A DNA stretch of 64,000 nucleotides from Rugalucina vietnamica (lineage: Eukaryota; Mollusca; Bivalvia; Lucinida; Lucinidae), in the NCBI GenBank assembly GCA_964017185.1, contig OZ024879.1:39520383-39584382 (forward strand). The letters run 5' to 3'. The translations under genes and the position numbers were made by a program. The stretch's first letter is position 1, and every line of letters starts with the position of its first letter. This document shows positions 44,807 to 54,819 of this stretch, in pieces. Below the pieces are notes generated by a model. That model saw only the letters and a program-made list of their open reading frames with translations, was not told the DNA's origin and ran no database searches.

Positions 44807-46003
44807 ATGGCTTCCTCAAATCTCAAACGACTTAGACCGGATCCCGACGACGATATCGACGCTGCTACGCTGTTCAGAACTGTTGACAATTTCCCCAAAT
44901 TCATTGTTATAAAGTCAAAAAATAAAGAAAAAACTATCACATCACTGTCACCATTCGTAATAGAAAAGCAAATACAATCATCAATCGGAACACCCAAATC
45001 AGTCAAGAAGTTGAAAAATAAAACGCTCTTAGTTGAAACCACTCGGAAAGCCCAAACAGACAATCTTTTAAAAATGACACAGTTTTTCAATTTACCAGTG
45101 GAAGTTTCAGTACACAAACGTTCGTGACAGAAACCTTAAAGACGAAACAGCTGAAAATATCAAAGAATACTTAGAAAATCAAGGTGTTACACATGTGAAA
45201 AGATTCCAGGTGAAAAAAGGCAATGATTACGTCAACACTAATACATTACTACTCACTTTCGACAGTGTCGTTCCGCCCAAAATACTCAAGATCTTCTATC
45301 AAATCATTGATGTAGAACTTTATGTGCCAAACCCTCTCCGATGCTTCAACTGTCAGAAGTTTGGACATCACGAAGACAAGTGTCCAGTTGACATCGGATC
45401 AGTGTATGAAAGATGCGGAACAGGAGGTCATGACCACCACGTTAATCATTGTAAGAACCCAGTTAAGTGTGTCAACTGTGGAGGTGCACATTCACCAAGA
45501 TCAAATGAATGTGAAATTTGGAAACAAGAAAAAGCCATCATGAAATTGTAAGTCACCAAGAATTTAACATACCTTGAAGCACGGAAACTACATGAACAAA
45601 AGCCAGAATTTATTTTTTCAACAGTAGTAAAATCTCTTGCAGCTAAACCTGAAACTAAAACAACATTAACACAATTTCATGAAAACGACTTTAAAATCAC
45701 AGAAAGCTCAAAAGTAATCACCGCTCGTAAACCAAAAACTAGCGCTAGTTCTCCAGCAGCAACGTCACAAACACAGACACCAACAACGTCAAACATAGAC
45801 AAAAAACAATTGCTACAAAATGCTAAATTGTTAAAAGCCCAGCAGATTGCATCCAGTAGGATAGCACAAGGATCAGATGATCCTATTAAAGACCACAACA
45901 AGTTTGGAGCGTTGATGGATGACGAATCCATGGATATGGAAGAGGTAGTGCAGCGCCTTGGCGCTCGCGGTCCTCTAACGTCACCTATCAAAGCTCCAAA
46001 GTA
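44807..46003 (+). pseudogene. ORF1 (Gag-like nucleic-acid-binding protein) of copy 3
   Basis: ORF1 packages element RNA. It begins MASSNLKRLRPDPDDDIDAA at 44807. A frame change at about 45120 leads into DRNLKDETAENIKEYLENQG and a domain ending in CCHC knuckles. The first is CFNCQKFGHHEDKC (C-x2-C-x4-H-x4-C). The second, YERCGTGGHDHHVNHC, has Tyr where the first Cys is expected, a single-base change. The third is CVNCGGAHSPRSNEC. TAA at 45549-45551 interrupts just after the knuckles, and the same frame then continues to TAG at about 46003, ending in an acidic tail (DDESMDMEEVVQRL). ORF2 starts 67 bp further on. Confidence 0.85.
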
Positions 46004-46069
46004 GAAGTTTCCAGTCAGTTACCTTTTTAATTAACGGTCAAGTAGTTAATTAACTCTCCAAATACATTA

Positions 46070-46558
46070 ATGGGTAGTAGTAAATATAAGATAATACAGT
46101 GGAACTGTCGAGGAATAAAACCACGCTTTGAAGAATTGCTTTTATTTTTAACATTACTCAGACCTTCTGTTTTCTGTCTCCAAGAAACTTACCTTAAGCC
46201 AGATGATAAGTTTACATTCAAAGGCTTTAATGTTTATAATCACATACATTCGGATTGTCTCAGAGCTTCTGGTGGAAGCTCTTTACTAGTCCATTCATCT
46301 TTACCACAACGCCAAATTAAACTTAAAACAGATCTACAAGCAGTCGCTGTTTCTGTTACACTTGAGAAAGAGATTTCTTTCTGCTCTATGTATATTCCTC
46401 CCTCATATTCTTTAAGATCTGAACAACTAACTTCTTTACTTCAACAACTTCCCTCACCTTATATGTTAGTAGGTGACTTCAATGGCCACAGTGTGCTTTG
46501 GGGTAGTAATGACAATGACCCCAGAGGAGAATTAATAGAAGATTTCCTATCTCTAACT
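46070..46558 (+). pseudogene. APE-type endonuclease, N-terminal part of ORF2, copy 3
   Basis: Begins MGSSKYKIIQWNCRGIKPRF. The apurinic-endonuclease motifs are present in order: WNCRGI, QETYL (catalytic Glu), YIPPSYS and GDFNGHSVLWGS (catalytic Asp and Asn). The domain is cut after EDFLSL by two P insertions and resumes at 47215. The enzyme would nick target DNA to prime reverse transcription. The ATG at 46070 is the natural start: it follows ORF1 closely and opens directly on the first motif. Confidence 0.88.
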
Positions 46559-46883
46559 GGTTGGCGCCTTATGTATGTTTTCATATTTTTAATTAAGTTA
46601 AGGTAACTGAGTGGCCACCTATTGGGAAAATAGCTGCTCATTCGGCTTACGATATGTTTCATGGTATAAGTGCCTGATTGTGAGTTTGGTTTTTTCCCAC
46701 CTCGGTTTTTGGAGTGGGAATCTCTTTCTGATTGCGCCTTTTCCTGATCTTTGCCTACTTGTACCTTTTTATATCACAGTTCTTGTGGTTGTGCCGTGTG
46801 GCGGCCCTAAAAAGTCTCCCCGTACATCCATTTAATGCTCTTATTTTTCCAATTCTCAGGGATTGCTTGCAATCAGTTTGCAT
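46559..46883 (+). mobile_element. family P copy with 113 bp of extra 3' sequence, 16-bp duplication
   Basis: P 3' end from GGTTGGCGCC to GTACCTTTTT at 46770, then 113 bp of unrelated sequence (46771-46883). TTTCCTATCTCTAACT flanks the block at 46543-46558 and 46884-46899. The repeat thus encloses P plus the extra segment, as expected if they were inserted together (3' transduction). Confidence 0.75.
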
Positions 46884-46899
46884 TTTCCTATCTCTAACT

Positions 46900-47209
46900 A
46901 AAGCCCGCCAGTAACTTTGTGTTACTGATCGTTCCAAGGCGATACTTCTGTGGTGGTTCTTTTTGTTTTATGTCTTGGTGTTTAAATTTTTTTGTGCTGT
47001 TGGCGCCTTATGCATGTTTTCATATTTTTTTATTAAGTTAAGGCAACTGAGTGGCCACCTATTGGGAAAATAGCTGCTCATTCGGCTTACGATATGTTTC
47101 ATGGTATAAGTGCCTGATTGTTAGTTTGGTTTTTTCCCACCTCGGTTTTTGGAGTGGGAATCTCTTTCTGATTGCGCCTTTTCCTGATCTTTGCCTACGT
47201 GTACCTTTT
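46900..47209 (+). mobile_element. family P copy directly after the previous one
   Basis: Starts AAAGCCCGCCAGTAAC immediately after the right 16-bp repeat and ends GCCTACGTGTACCTTTT. The endonuclease frame resumes after it at AATAACGACATTTGTCTG. It differs from the preceding copy by only a few bases where they overlap, so the two have a recent common source. No separate duplication of its own is visible. Confidence 0.82.
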
Positions 47210-47990
47210 CATCACGAATAACGACATTTGTCTGATGAATGATAAATCTAACACTTATCTTGATGCCGGTAAAGGCACATTATCTTCTCTTGATCTTTCA
47301 CTTTGTCACCCCTCTCTCTATTTAGACTATGAATGGTCTGTATTTGAAGATCAACATGGATCTGACCACTTTCCTATTTTGATTATGAGCGTTCAGGCTC
47401 ATGATGAAGATCATAATCCTTAATGGAAATTACATTAAGCAGATTGGGATTTATTTCATACGTTATGTAATGAGTCCCAAACTGATACTTTTCTCTCTGA
47501 TTCTTCTGATCCTATCACTGACTTCACCTCTTCTCTTATAACTATATCTGAGAAATGTATCCCAAAACCCTCCAAGAATCCAAAGAAAAGTAACCCATGG
47601 TATAACGACGATTGTAAAGAAGCTATCAAACAACGAAAAAAACACTTTGTCGAAGTTTTGCAAGTTCCCAACGCATGAAAATTTAAATACTTATAGCAAT
47701 TCTAGAGCTAAAGCCCGTCGGACTATAAAGTCTGCAAAACGCAAATCATGGAGAACATACGTATCTAATTTGAATAATAAAACACCGGCTAAAACAGTTT
47801 GGGACATGGTCAGAAAAATATCCGGTAAATCTAAATCTGCTACTTATCACCATCTTAATTACAATTTCAACAATGCGAAGAAACGGCTTCCACAAAACAA
47901 GATATAGCAGATACTTTGGCATCACAATTTTGTTCAAATTCCTCAACCAGCCATTACTCGGAGGAATTTCAAAAATACAAGAAACAACAG
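47210..47990 (+). pseudogene. endonuclease C-terminus and pre-RT linker of ORF2, copy 3
   Basis: NDICLMNDKSNTYLDAGKGT, then LSSLDLSLC and QHGSDHFPI complete the endonuclease (SDH is the last catalytic motif). A TAA follows HNP at about 47421. The linker then continues in other frames: NPKKSNPWYNDDCKEAIKQR, then KSAKRKSWRTYVSNLNNKTP and WDMVRKISGKSKSATYHH. The linker matches the first 400 bp of the window (copy 1). Confidence 0.85.
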
Positions 47991-47992
47991 GA

Positions 47993-48533
47993 AGGTACAA
48001 GTAGGCAAAGATCAGGAAAAGGCGTAATCAGAAAGAGATTCCCACTCCAAAAACCGAGGTGAGAAAAAACCAAACTAACAATAAGGCACTTATACCATGA
48101 AACATATCGTAAGCCGAATGAGCAGCTATTTTCCCAACAGGTGGCCACTCAGTTACCTTAACTTAATTAAAAATATGAAAACACACATAAGGCACCAACA
48201 GCACAACAAATTTTAAACACCAAGACATAAAACAAAAAAAACACCACAGAAGTATCGCATTGGAACGATCAGTAACAAAGTTACTGGCGGGCTTAAACCG
48301 GTTTTACAGGATCCTAACCTCACCCTCAGCTTCTGCAGTGGTTCATAACATTTAGTTAATTATTCGGTCCTCGTGGTGAATCTCTAACTAGTCAATGAAT
48401 CATCAAGAACAAACAAATAAATCATGATAAACATCCTGATGAATCAAAAACAAGGACTCACAGATTGAGTAAGCTGCCCGACGATGTAGATCCCTGGGCG
48501 CCGAATAACCTACTAACTCCTACTAACTTAACT
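47993..48533 (-). mobile_element. family P copy in the RT linker of copy 3
   Basis: Antisense P from AGGTACAAGTAGGCAAAG to GCGCCGAATAACCTACTAAC, followed by a small repeat (TACTAACTCCTACTAACTTAAC) before the I/Nimb-like text AAGACTAAGTTAAAC resumes. In copies 1 and 4 the flanks are adjacent (CAAGAAAAGACTAAGTTAAAC). Confidence 0.87.
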
Positions 48534-50009
48534 AAGACTAAGTTAAACTTTAAGGCCTCAAATAATGAAGAATATAACACTCCTTTTAATTTAGATGAAC
48601 TTAAAGACGCCATCAGTAAAGCCCATGATACAGCAACAGGTCCCGACGAAGTTCACTATCAAATGCTAAAACATCTTCCACCAAAATCACTTCAAGCTCT
48701 ATTAGATATCTTTAATGATATGTGGGAAACTGTAAAGTTTCCCGAAAGCTGGGAACTAGCCACTATAATACCAATTCCTAAACCTGGAAAAGACCATGCA
48801 GAACCTAACAGCTATAGACCGATAGAACTTACAAGTTGTCTTTGCAAAACCTTGGAGAGAATGATAAATGTAAGACTTGTTTGGTACTTAGAAAGTAATA
48901 ACCTAATATCTCCTGTTCAGTCGGGCTTCCGTTCTGAACGAAGTACCAACGATAATTTAGTAAGACTGGAAACTTTTATTCGAGATGCCTTTGTTGCAAA
49001 GGAGCATGTTGTTGCTGTGTTTTTTGACTTGGAAAAAGCTTATGATACCACCTGGAGACATGGTATTATGCGAGATTTACATGATCTTGGAATACGAGGC
49101 AGATTAGCTACATTTATTGAAAATTTCCTTGCGGATCGCTGGATCCAGGTTCGTGTTGGATCGACTTTATCCGAAAAGTTTGATCAAGCACAGGGTGTCA
49201 CACAAGGGAGCATCTTGTCTACAACATTGTTCAATATTAAGATAAACAGCATAATGAACTGCCTGGATCCTAAAACAGATGGATCCCTATATGTAGATGA
49301 TTTCTGTATGTGTTACAAGTCAAAAAGTATGAGAACTATCGAAAGACACTTACAGCAGTGCATTAACAGAATAGAAAACTGGGCCTCACATAATGGTTTC
49401 AAATTTTCCAAGTCGAAAACACAATGTGTGCATTTCTGTCAATTACCGAAAGTACACAACGATCCTGAATTTTATTTATATGGGTCTCTTATTCCAGTAG
49501 TTGAAGATTTTAAATTTCTTGGAGTTCTTTTTGATCGTAAGCTTTCTTTCATACCGCATATCAAGTACTTAAAGGCCAAGTGCCTAAAAGCATTAAACTT
49601 ACTGAAAGTATTATCACACACTGACCGGGGTGCTGATCGCACTGTCCTTCTCCAGCTGTACCGTTCCCTCATTCGTTCAAAATTAGATTATGGATCCATC
49701 GTATATGGATCGGCAAGACCATCATATATCAGTTCTCTTGACACAGTACACCATCAAGGCCTAAGATTAGCTCTGGGTGCTTTTCGAACATCACCTGTAC
49801 AAAGCCTATATGTTGAAGCTGAAGAGCCATCTCTATATTTACGACGAGAGAAACTTGCCCTACAGTACGCCATTAGAATTGCGGCTAATCCATCAAATCC
49901 AGTTCATAAGGTGTCTTTTCCGCCATATATTTCTGAAGAAGCGTACAGCTTTACGAAAGTAAACCAAAGGTTATCCGGTCCTTTGGTTTACGAGTTGCAC
50001 CACTTTTAG
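48534..50009 (+). pseudogene. reverse transcriptase of ORF2, copy 3, single open frame
   Basis: The longest RT frame in the window, open from the P insertion to a stop at 50009. Motifs: TATGPDEVHYQMLKHLP, IIPIPKPGKDHAEPNSYRPI, GFRSERSTNDNLVRLETF, motif A FFDLEKAYDTTW, motif B GVTQGS (Thr for the usual Pro), motif C YVDDF, then LGVLFDRKLSFIPHI and a thumb-like region to AANPSNPVHKVSFPPYIS. It ends out of frame (EEAYSFTKVNQRLSGPLVYE) because of the 1-nt deletion shared with copies 1 and 4. Without that deletion it would run on into RNase H. Confidence 0.88.
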
Positions 50010-50985
50010 AATCAGCAAACATCCAAAAAGATAAAATAAAAGAACATTTTGTTTCCGAAATACCATCATGGTGCATTAGAAAACCAGAAGTTAATTTGAC
50101 TCTACATACAGGAAAAAAATCCGACTCAAATCCACACCTTCTTAAAGAAAGTTTTCATCAACTACAATTTCAATTTATCGACTATCAATGTATTTATACT
50201 GATGGTTCAAAAGAAGAAAACAAAGTTGGCTGTGCTACTTTTACAAACGGCAATTGCAAAACGTTACGTTTACCTGATGGCTCTTCAATTTTCACAGCGG
50301 AAGCTAAAGCTATAGACTTAGCTTTAGACTTCATAAATGAATGAGACTTAAAGGACAAATTTATTATATTTTCTGACTCTATGTCAGTTCTACAGGCCTT
50401 AAACCATACACCACCCAAAAACCCTCAAATACAAAAACTATTAATAAAACATCATACCATCTCAGAATTGAAACCAATTATTTATTGCTAGATTCCCAGT
50501 CATATAGGTATATATTGAAATGAGAAAGTTGATAAGAACGCTAAAGAATCGTTAAATCTAGAAGAAACTGTTTTTAAAATTTCCTTATGTCAATTTTAAA
50601 CCTTTTATTAACGAGTTCATCTCTGACAAATGGCAAACAATCTGGAACGGAGCGAAGTTTGATAAAATGAGGGAAGTTGAACCAATCGTTAAACGACCAA
50701 GAGTAATTCATAAACTGTCGAGACGAGAAGAAATCGTTCTTGCTCGTCTCCGAATTGGTCATACAAGAATAACACATTCCCACTTATTAAAGCGAGAAGA
50801 TCAACCTAAATGCATTGGCTATGATACACCATTTACAGTTAAGCACTATCTTTTAGAATGCACTGACTTTGCTGCAGAGCGAATTTCTTGCTTTTAAGCT
50901 AATAACTTGAAAGAATTGTTCAAAGATGTGTCCGTTGGAAAGATTTTATCATTTCTTAGACAAGTAAATCTGTTTTATAAAATAT
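50010..50985 (+). pseudogene. RNase H and CCHC tail of ORF2, copy 3, decayed
   Basis: Readable as IYTDGSKEENKVGCATF, FTAEAKAIDLAL, then a TGA after FINE (near 50343). Further stops lie near 50490 (TAG in place of the Trp of CWVPSH) and 50518, and there is a one-base insertion near 50580. The CCHC motif is damaged (CIGYDTPFTVKHYLLEC, second Cys to Tyr). It has more lesions than copy 4, so copy 3 is older or decayed faster here. Confidence 0.85.
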
Positions 50986-51155
50986 AATTTTTAAACCACC
51001 AATCTTATTATTTCATATATCGTTTCTTTACAACGACATTTATATCTTACTTAATGTTATTTTTTAATATGAGTTCAATATATTTTAACGTTTTTACCTT
51101 GTTAGACGCTAAAGACCCATCAGGGTTGATGCGTCGTTAAACAACAAACAAACAA

Positions 51156-51171
51156 ACTTTGTCATTTGTGG
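51156..51171 (+). repeat. 16-bp target-site duplication, right
   Basis: ACTTTGTCATTTGTGG, partner of 44166-44181. Confidence 0.93.
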
Positions 51172-51229
51172 GCCTTTCCATTGTTGCCTGCATATCCGTG
51201 CCTTCGTTTTCTTTCTTGGACATTGTACT

Positions 51230-51610
51230 AGCGCCTGCCTAGGAAAAGTGGTTCAAGTCAAAACAATGACGCATATAAGCCTTTTGGTTTACTTGGGAGT
51301 TATTTGTTCCAGTACATTTTGAATGTCTGGTTGTTTAAATCGATGCTTGCCCAGTCAGTAGCAAAGGTCATATTGGGACATTTCCTCTATTTTATTAGAC
51401 TTTTACCCAAAATAGGGATGTAATGACATACATCAAAGGCTTACATGTATGGACCACTTTTCCTGGGCAGGCACAGATCCGTGCGGTTACCCAGTAATCA
51501 AATGGTCAATGTCATGACATCCAAATATTGGATAGAAGTCCCTTCAATCAAATGTAGGCAACGTCCCAACGTGACCATACATGTTGACTCGGAATTTAAG
51601 CCCTGATTTG
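51230..51610. repeat. rearranged SINE copies
   Basis: 51235-51345 is plus orientation (GCCTAGGAAAAGTGGTTCAAG; TTGAATGTCTGG). 51345-51430 is minus orientation (CCCAGTCAGTAGCAAAGGTC; TTTTACCCAAAATAGGGATG). 51455-51515 is minus (CACTTTTCCTGGGCAGG; GTTACCCAGTAATCAAATGG). 51515-51605 is plus (GGCAACGTCCCAACGTGACC). At least three orientation switches within 400 bp. Confidence 0.7.
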
Positions 51611-51874
51611 CCATTTTATTTATTTATTTATTTTTCTCAGAAATTTGCATTTCAAACGCTTTAGTATGACTCGAATATTGTCTTGAAGAGCTGTCAGCAG
51701 AAAAAACCTCTGTTATGAATTCGGTGGTTTTAAGTTGCAAAAGTATTCAGCTTAAATTCTTGTTCATTCTGTCTACGTTTTACTGAAACAGCTTCCTTGA
51801 TTCAAATTTTATCCAGGAAAATTACAGTTCGATTAGCAATTGTGTTGAGTATATTCAAACACGTTTTAAGGATG

Positions 51875-52195
51875 AGATGATCGGGTGGGAATATGGGCCC
51901 TTGCCCGATGGGGCATAAAGAAATTAATGGGCTGCTTGTGCCTTCAGGCAAAGATTCTACGCTACTGACTATCTGATTACTGATTAACCGCTCAGGTCTT
52001 AACCTGTCCAGGAAAAGTGGTTCAAATCAAACCATCCTTACATATAAGCCTTATAGGCTTAGTTGGGTGGTATATTTGAAGCACTTTTTGGATGTTATGA
52101 CGTCCTAATGTTGGGTAAAAGTCCCATAAAATGGAGACAATGTCACGACATGACGATAGCTGTTGACTGGGACGCATCAATTCAAATAATATCAA
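51875..52195 (+). repeat. SINE body and tail
   Basis: GGTGGGAATATGGGCCCTTGC, GCTGCTTGTGCCTTCAGGC, CTGATTACTGATTAACCGC, AGGAAAAGTGGTTCAAATC, GTCCCATAAAATGGAGAC, then CGATAGCTGTTGACTGGGACG. Collinear with 18425-18745. Confidence 0.82.
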
Positions 52196-53721
52196 TCACT
52201 TTTTGGGTGTTATGACACCCTAATGTTGGATAGAAAAAGGTACAAGTAGGCAAAGGTCAGGAAAAGACGCAATCAGAAAGAGATTCCCACTCCAAAAACC
52301 GAGGTGGGAAAAAACAAACTAACAATCAGGCACTTATACCATGAAACATATCGTAAGCCGAATGAGCAGCTATTTTCCCAATAGGTGGCCACTCAGTTAC
52401 CTTAACTTAATTAAAGATATGAAAACACACATAAGGCGCCAACAGCACAAAAAAATTCAAACACCAAGACATAAGACAAAAAGAACCACCACAGAAGTAT
52501 CGCCTTGGAACGATCAGTAACACAAAGTTACTGGCGGGCTTAAACCGGTTTTACAGGATCCTAACCTCACCCTCAGCTTCTGCAGTGGTTCATAACATTT
52601 AGTAAGTTCTTCGGTCCTCGTGGTGAATCTCTAACTAGTCAATGAATCATCAAGAACAAACAAATAAATCATGATAAACATCCTGATGAATCAAAAACAA
52701 GGACTCACAGATTGAGTAAGCTGCCCGACGATGGAGATCCCTGGGCGCCGAATAACCTACTAACTCGGGAGCAAAAGAAAAACACCAGTTGGACCCCGGT
52801 GGGCCAAGCAACAGACAAGAAGCTCCGGCCCCAACCAACTAAAATGAATAGCTTTAAGTCGGGGCCATCATAGAGTCTGACGCCCGACCCACCGGCGTGC
52901 AATTAAAGAAGGCAGCATAGTTATCAACCATGATTGGGTTAAAAACTAAGCATGCAGACTGTCGCATAACATTCAAGTTATAACCTATACGTCTGTAACG
53001 TGTTATGATTTTTCTGAACTGAAAAGAAAAATCATTAATTCCTATAAGTTTCTTAAATTTGTAAACTAAGTCACCATAAAATTCAGGTTCCGAAAGGCCC
53101 TCACTTAAAAGCGTCTGTAATCCAACATTATATTTGAAAATCAATTCATAGTGTCTACGATAAAATTTAGAAAAGGTTTTTCGAAGTTTATGATAGCGAT
53201 AGCCCTGTTGGAGCCGTTAAACATTTATTTCGAGCGTTGAAGTCTATAACATGATTGCAGACTCTAGCAAACCTAATAAGTTGCGAAATGTAAACACCAT
53301 AAGAAGCACGACGAGGAACGTCACCATCCAAAAAAGGAAAATTTACTATATCAAAATCAAAGTCATCGCGCTTATCATAAATTTTAGAAGAAACAAATCC
53401 ATTTGCAACAGAAAGATGTAGATCTAAAAAGGGGGCTTCGGTATCTGAGAAATTGGCTTTGTTCAACTGAAGTTCAGGTGGATAAATTTGATTGACCATA
53501 CCTTCAAAATAAGGGTTGTCAATGTTCAAAAGGTCATCGAGGTACCTAGATGTGGAATTAAAAGCCTCGATAACATCAGCTTGATCATCATGGTTAAGAG
53601 AATCCATGAAATCTCTTTCGTAGCAGTATAAAAATAAATCCCATGAAGTCCCATGAAATGGAGGCAGCTCTCCAACATGTCCATTATTGTTGACTTGGGT
53701 GCTAAGTTTCAATCCAAACAA
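52196..53721 (+). repeat. SINE tail split by a family P insertion
   Basis: 52196-52235 (CACTTTTTGGGTGTTATGAC...ATGTTGGATAGAAA) and 53641-53721 (GTCCCATGAAATGGAGGC...CATTATTGTTGACTTGGG) are adjacent parts of one SINE tail. The P copy at 52236-53640 lies between them, at the point where intact SINEs read GGGTAAAAGTCCCATAAAATGG. Confidence 0.8.
52236..53640 (-). pseudogene. family P retroelement, longest copy, with reverse transcriptase C-terminal half
   Basis: Minus-strand coding text starts LFLYCYERDFMDSL, then the catalytic RYLDDLLNIDNPYFEGMV (YxDD), then IYPPELQLNKA, APFLDLHLSVANGF, SKIYDKRDDFDFDIVNFPFL, YGVYISQLIRFARVC and GYRYHKLRKTFSKFYRRHYE, ending VMRQSACLVFNPIMV. One frameshift lies near 53205. 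A YxDD motif followed by a FLDL strand and a Tyr/Lys-rich segment is most like Penelope-type RTs. Clade is uncertain, since the N-terminal RT motifs and any GIY-YIG nuclease are absent. A ~0.6-kb 3' UTR ends at GTACCTTTTT. The copy is 5'-truncated at 53640. Confidence 0.78.
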
Positions 53722-54490
53722 TGTGTATTTCTATAGCTTTGTTTACAAAACCGGAGTTTTCTGAAATGACACGATAAAATGCTTCATTTAAATTAAAACA
53801 ATAATATTCGACTAATCGTTTATCAGAATTAAGTAGAATATTTATAAACTTAAAAGTAGGGCACAAATCAAATTATTGTTGAAAAAAAAGATGAAAAATA
53901 TGATCTAATACATTCACGTTTTCATTCAAGTCTTGGCACAAATTGGTTCGGATTAAATTAAAATGACATTAGCCATCTCATCCATATAAAACAAGATTTA
54001 TTCCTTTTGTTTATTTTTCATTCAAATGGAAATTGTTTCAATGTAAATGTTAATAACTGTTCGTGATTACGTGATCAGAAGAACGTTATGCGAAAACTGC
54101 ACTTGGAAACTTGCACTTGATTTCGTCTTGAACTGTTTTAAGTGATATAAGAGGGTCAGTCGGAAGGTTCATATCATGAGATTGAAATTGTGGATAATAT
54201 ATGTGCAAAATCAATCATGTTAGCTTTACACATTTCTGAAGAAAACTTATTTATTATTCTCAGATCTGTTCACCTTTTAATACAGGTTTTCAATATCCTA
54301 TAATCAACCTTAGGGCCTCACAGCCTAATGTTTTTAATCATCCAGTGAAAGCTTATATCTGAATTTCAATCCTCATAATAATAAACAGCTGAAAGCTCAA
54401 TATCTGATTAGTATATTCTGTGTATGTTTTATTAGTCACCAAAGAACGACATTGTCGGTACTTTTCTTACATTTTTTTCTAATTTATCAT
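53722..54490. other. unassigned AT-rich region
   Basis: No gene or repeat recognised on either strand. Confidence 0.4.
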
Positions 54491-54499
54491 AAGGGCCGA

Positions 54500-54815
54500 G
54501 TGGGAATAGAGCGGGGAATAGAGGCCAAGCTCGTTGAGGCGCTTAGAAACAGATGGTCTGCTTGTGCCTCCAAGCGAAGCTTACGAACTAGATTACTGGG
54601 TAACCGCTCAGAAGGCCTGCGTCTGTCCACGAAAGGTGGCTCAAGTCAAACCTCCCATACATATAAACCATTTTGGTTTACTTTGGTGGATATTTTTCAA
54701 GCACAATTTGGGTGTCATGACATCGTAATTTTGGAAATAGGTCCCCTAAAATGGAGACAAAGACATGACAATAGCTGTTGACTGGGCAGGTCATAAGTCA
54801 AGCAAACAAAAATAC
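54500..54815 (+). repeat. SINE body and tail
   Basis: GAGTGGGAATAGAGC, GGTCTGCTTGTGCCTCCAAGC, GATTACTGGGTAACCGCTCAG, AGGTGGCTCAAGTCAAACC, GGGTGTCATGACATCG, CCCTAAAATGGAGAC, AATAGCTGTTGACTGGG. The frame at 54452-54781 lies wholly in it and is not a gene. Confidence 0.8.
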
Positions 54816-54819
54816 CATA

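Larger units (their letters stand above)
44182..51155 (+). mobile_element. full-length I/Nimb-like non-LTR retrotransposon, copy 3, with nested family P insertions
   Basis: Complete element: GC-rich 5' UTR (44182-44806), ORF1 with zinc knuckles (44807-46003), ORF2 with endonuclease, RT, RNase H and CCHC tail (46070-50985), and a 3' UTR ending in CAAACAAACAAA. The flanking 16-bp perfect duplications show it moved by target-primed insertion. Removing about 1.2 kb of P insertions leaves roughly 5.8 kb. It is inactive now: ORF1 frameshift and stop, three P insertions, and several stops in RNase H. As the only copy with a 5' end it defines the family layout. Confidence 0.93.

Noticed and set aside
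44635-45117. 160-residue minus-strand protein opposite ORF1
   Set aside because: A shadow of the ORF1 coding strand; ORF1 has zinc knuckles and context, the shadow has none.
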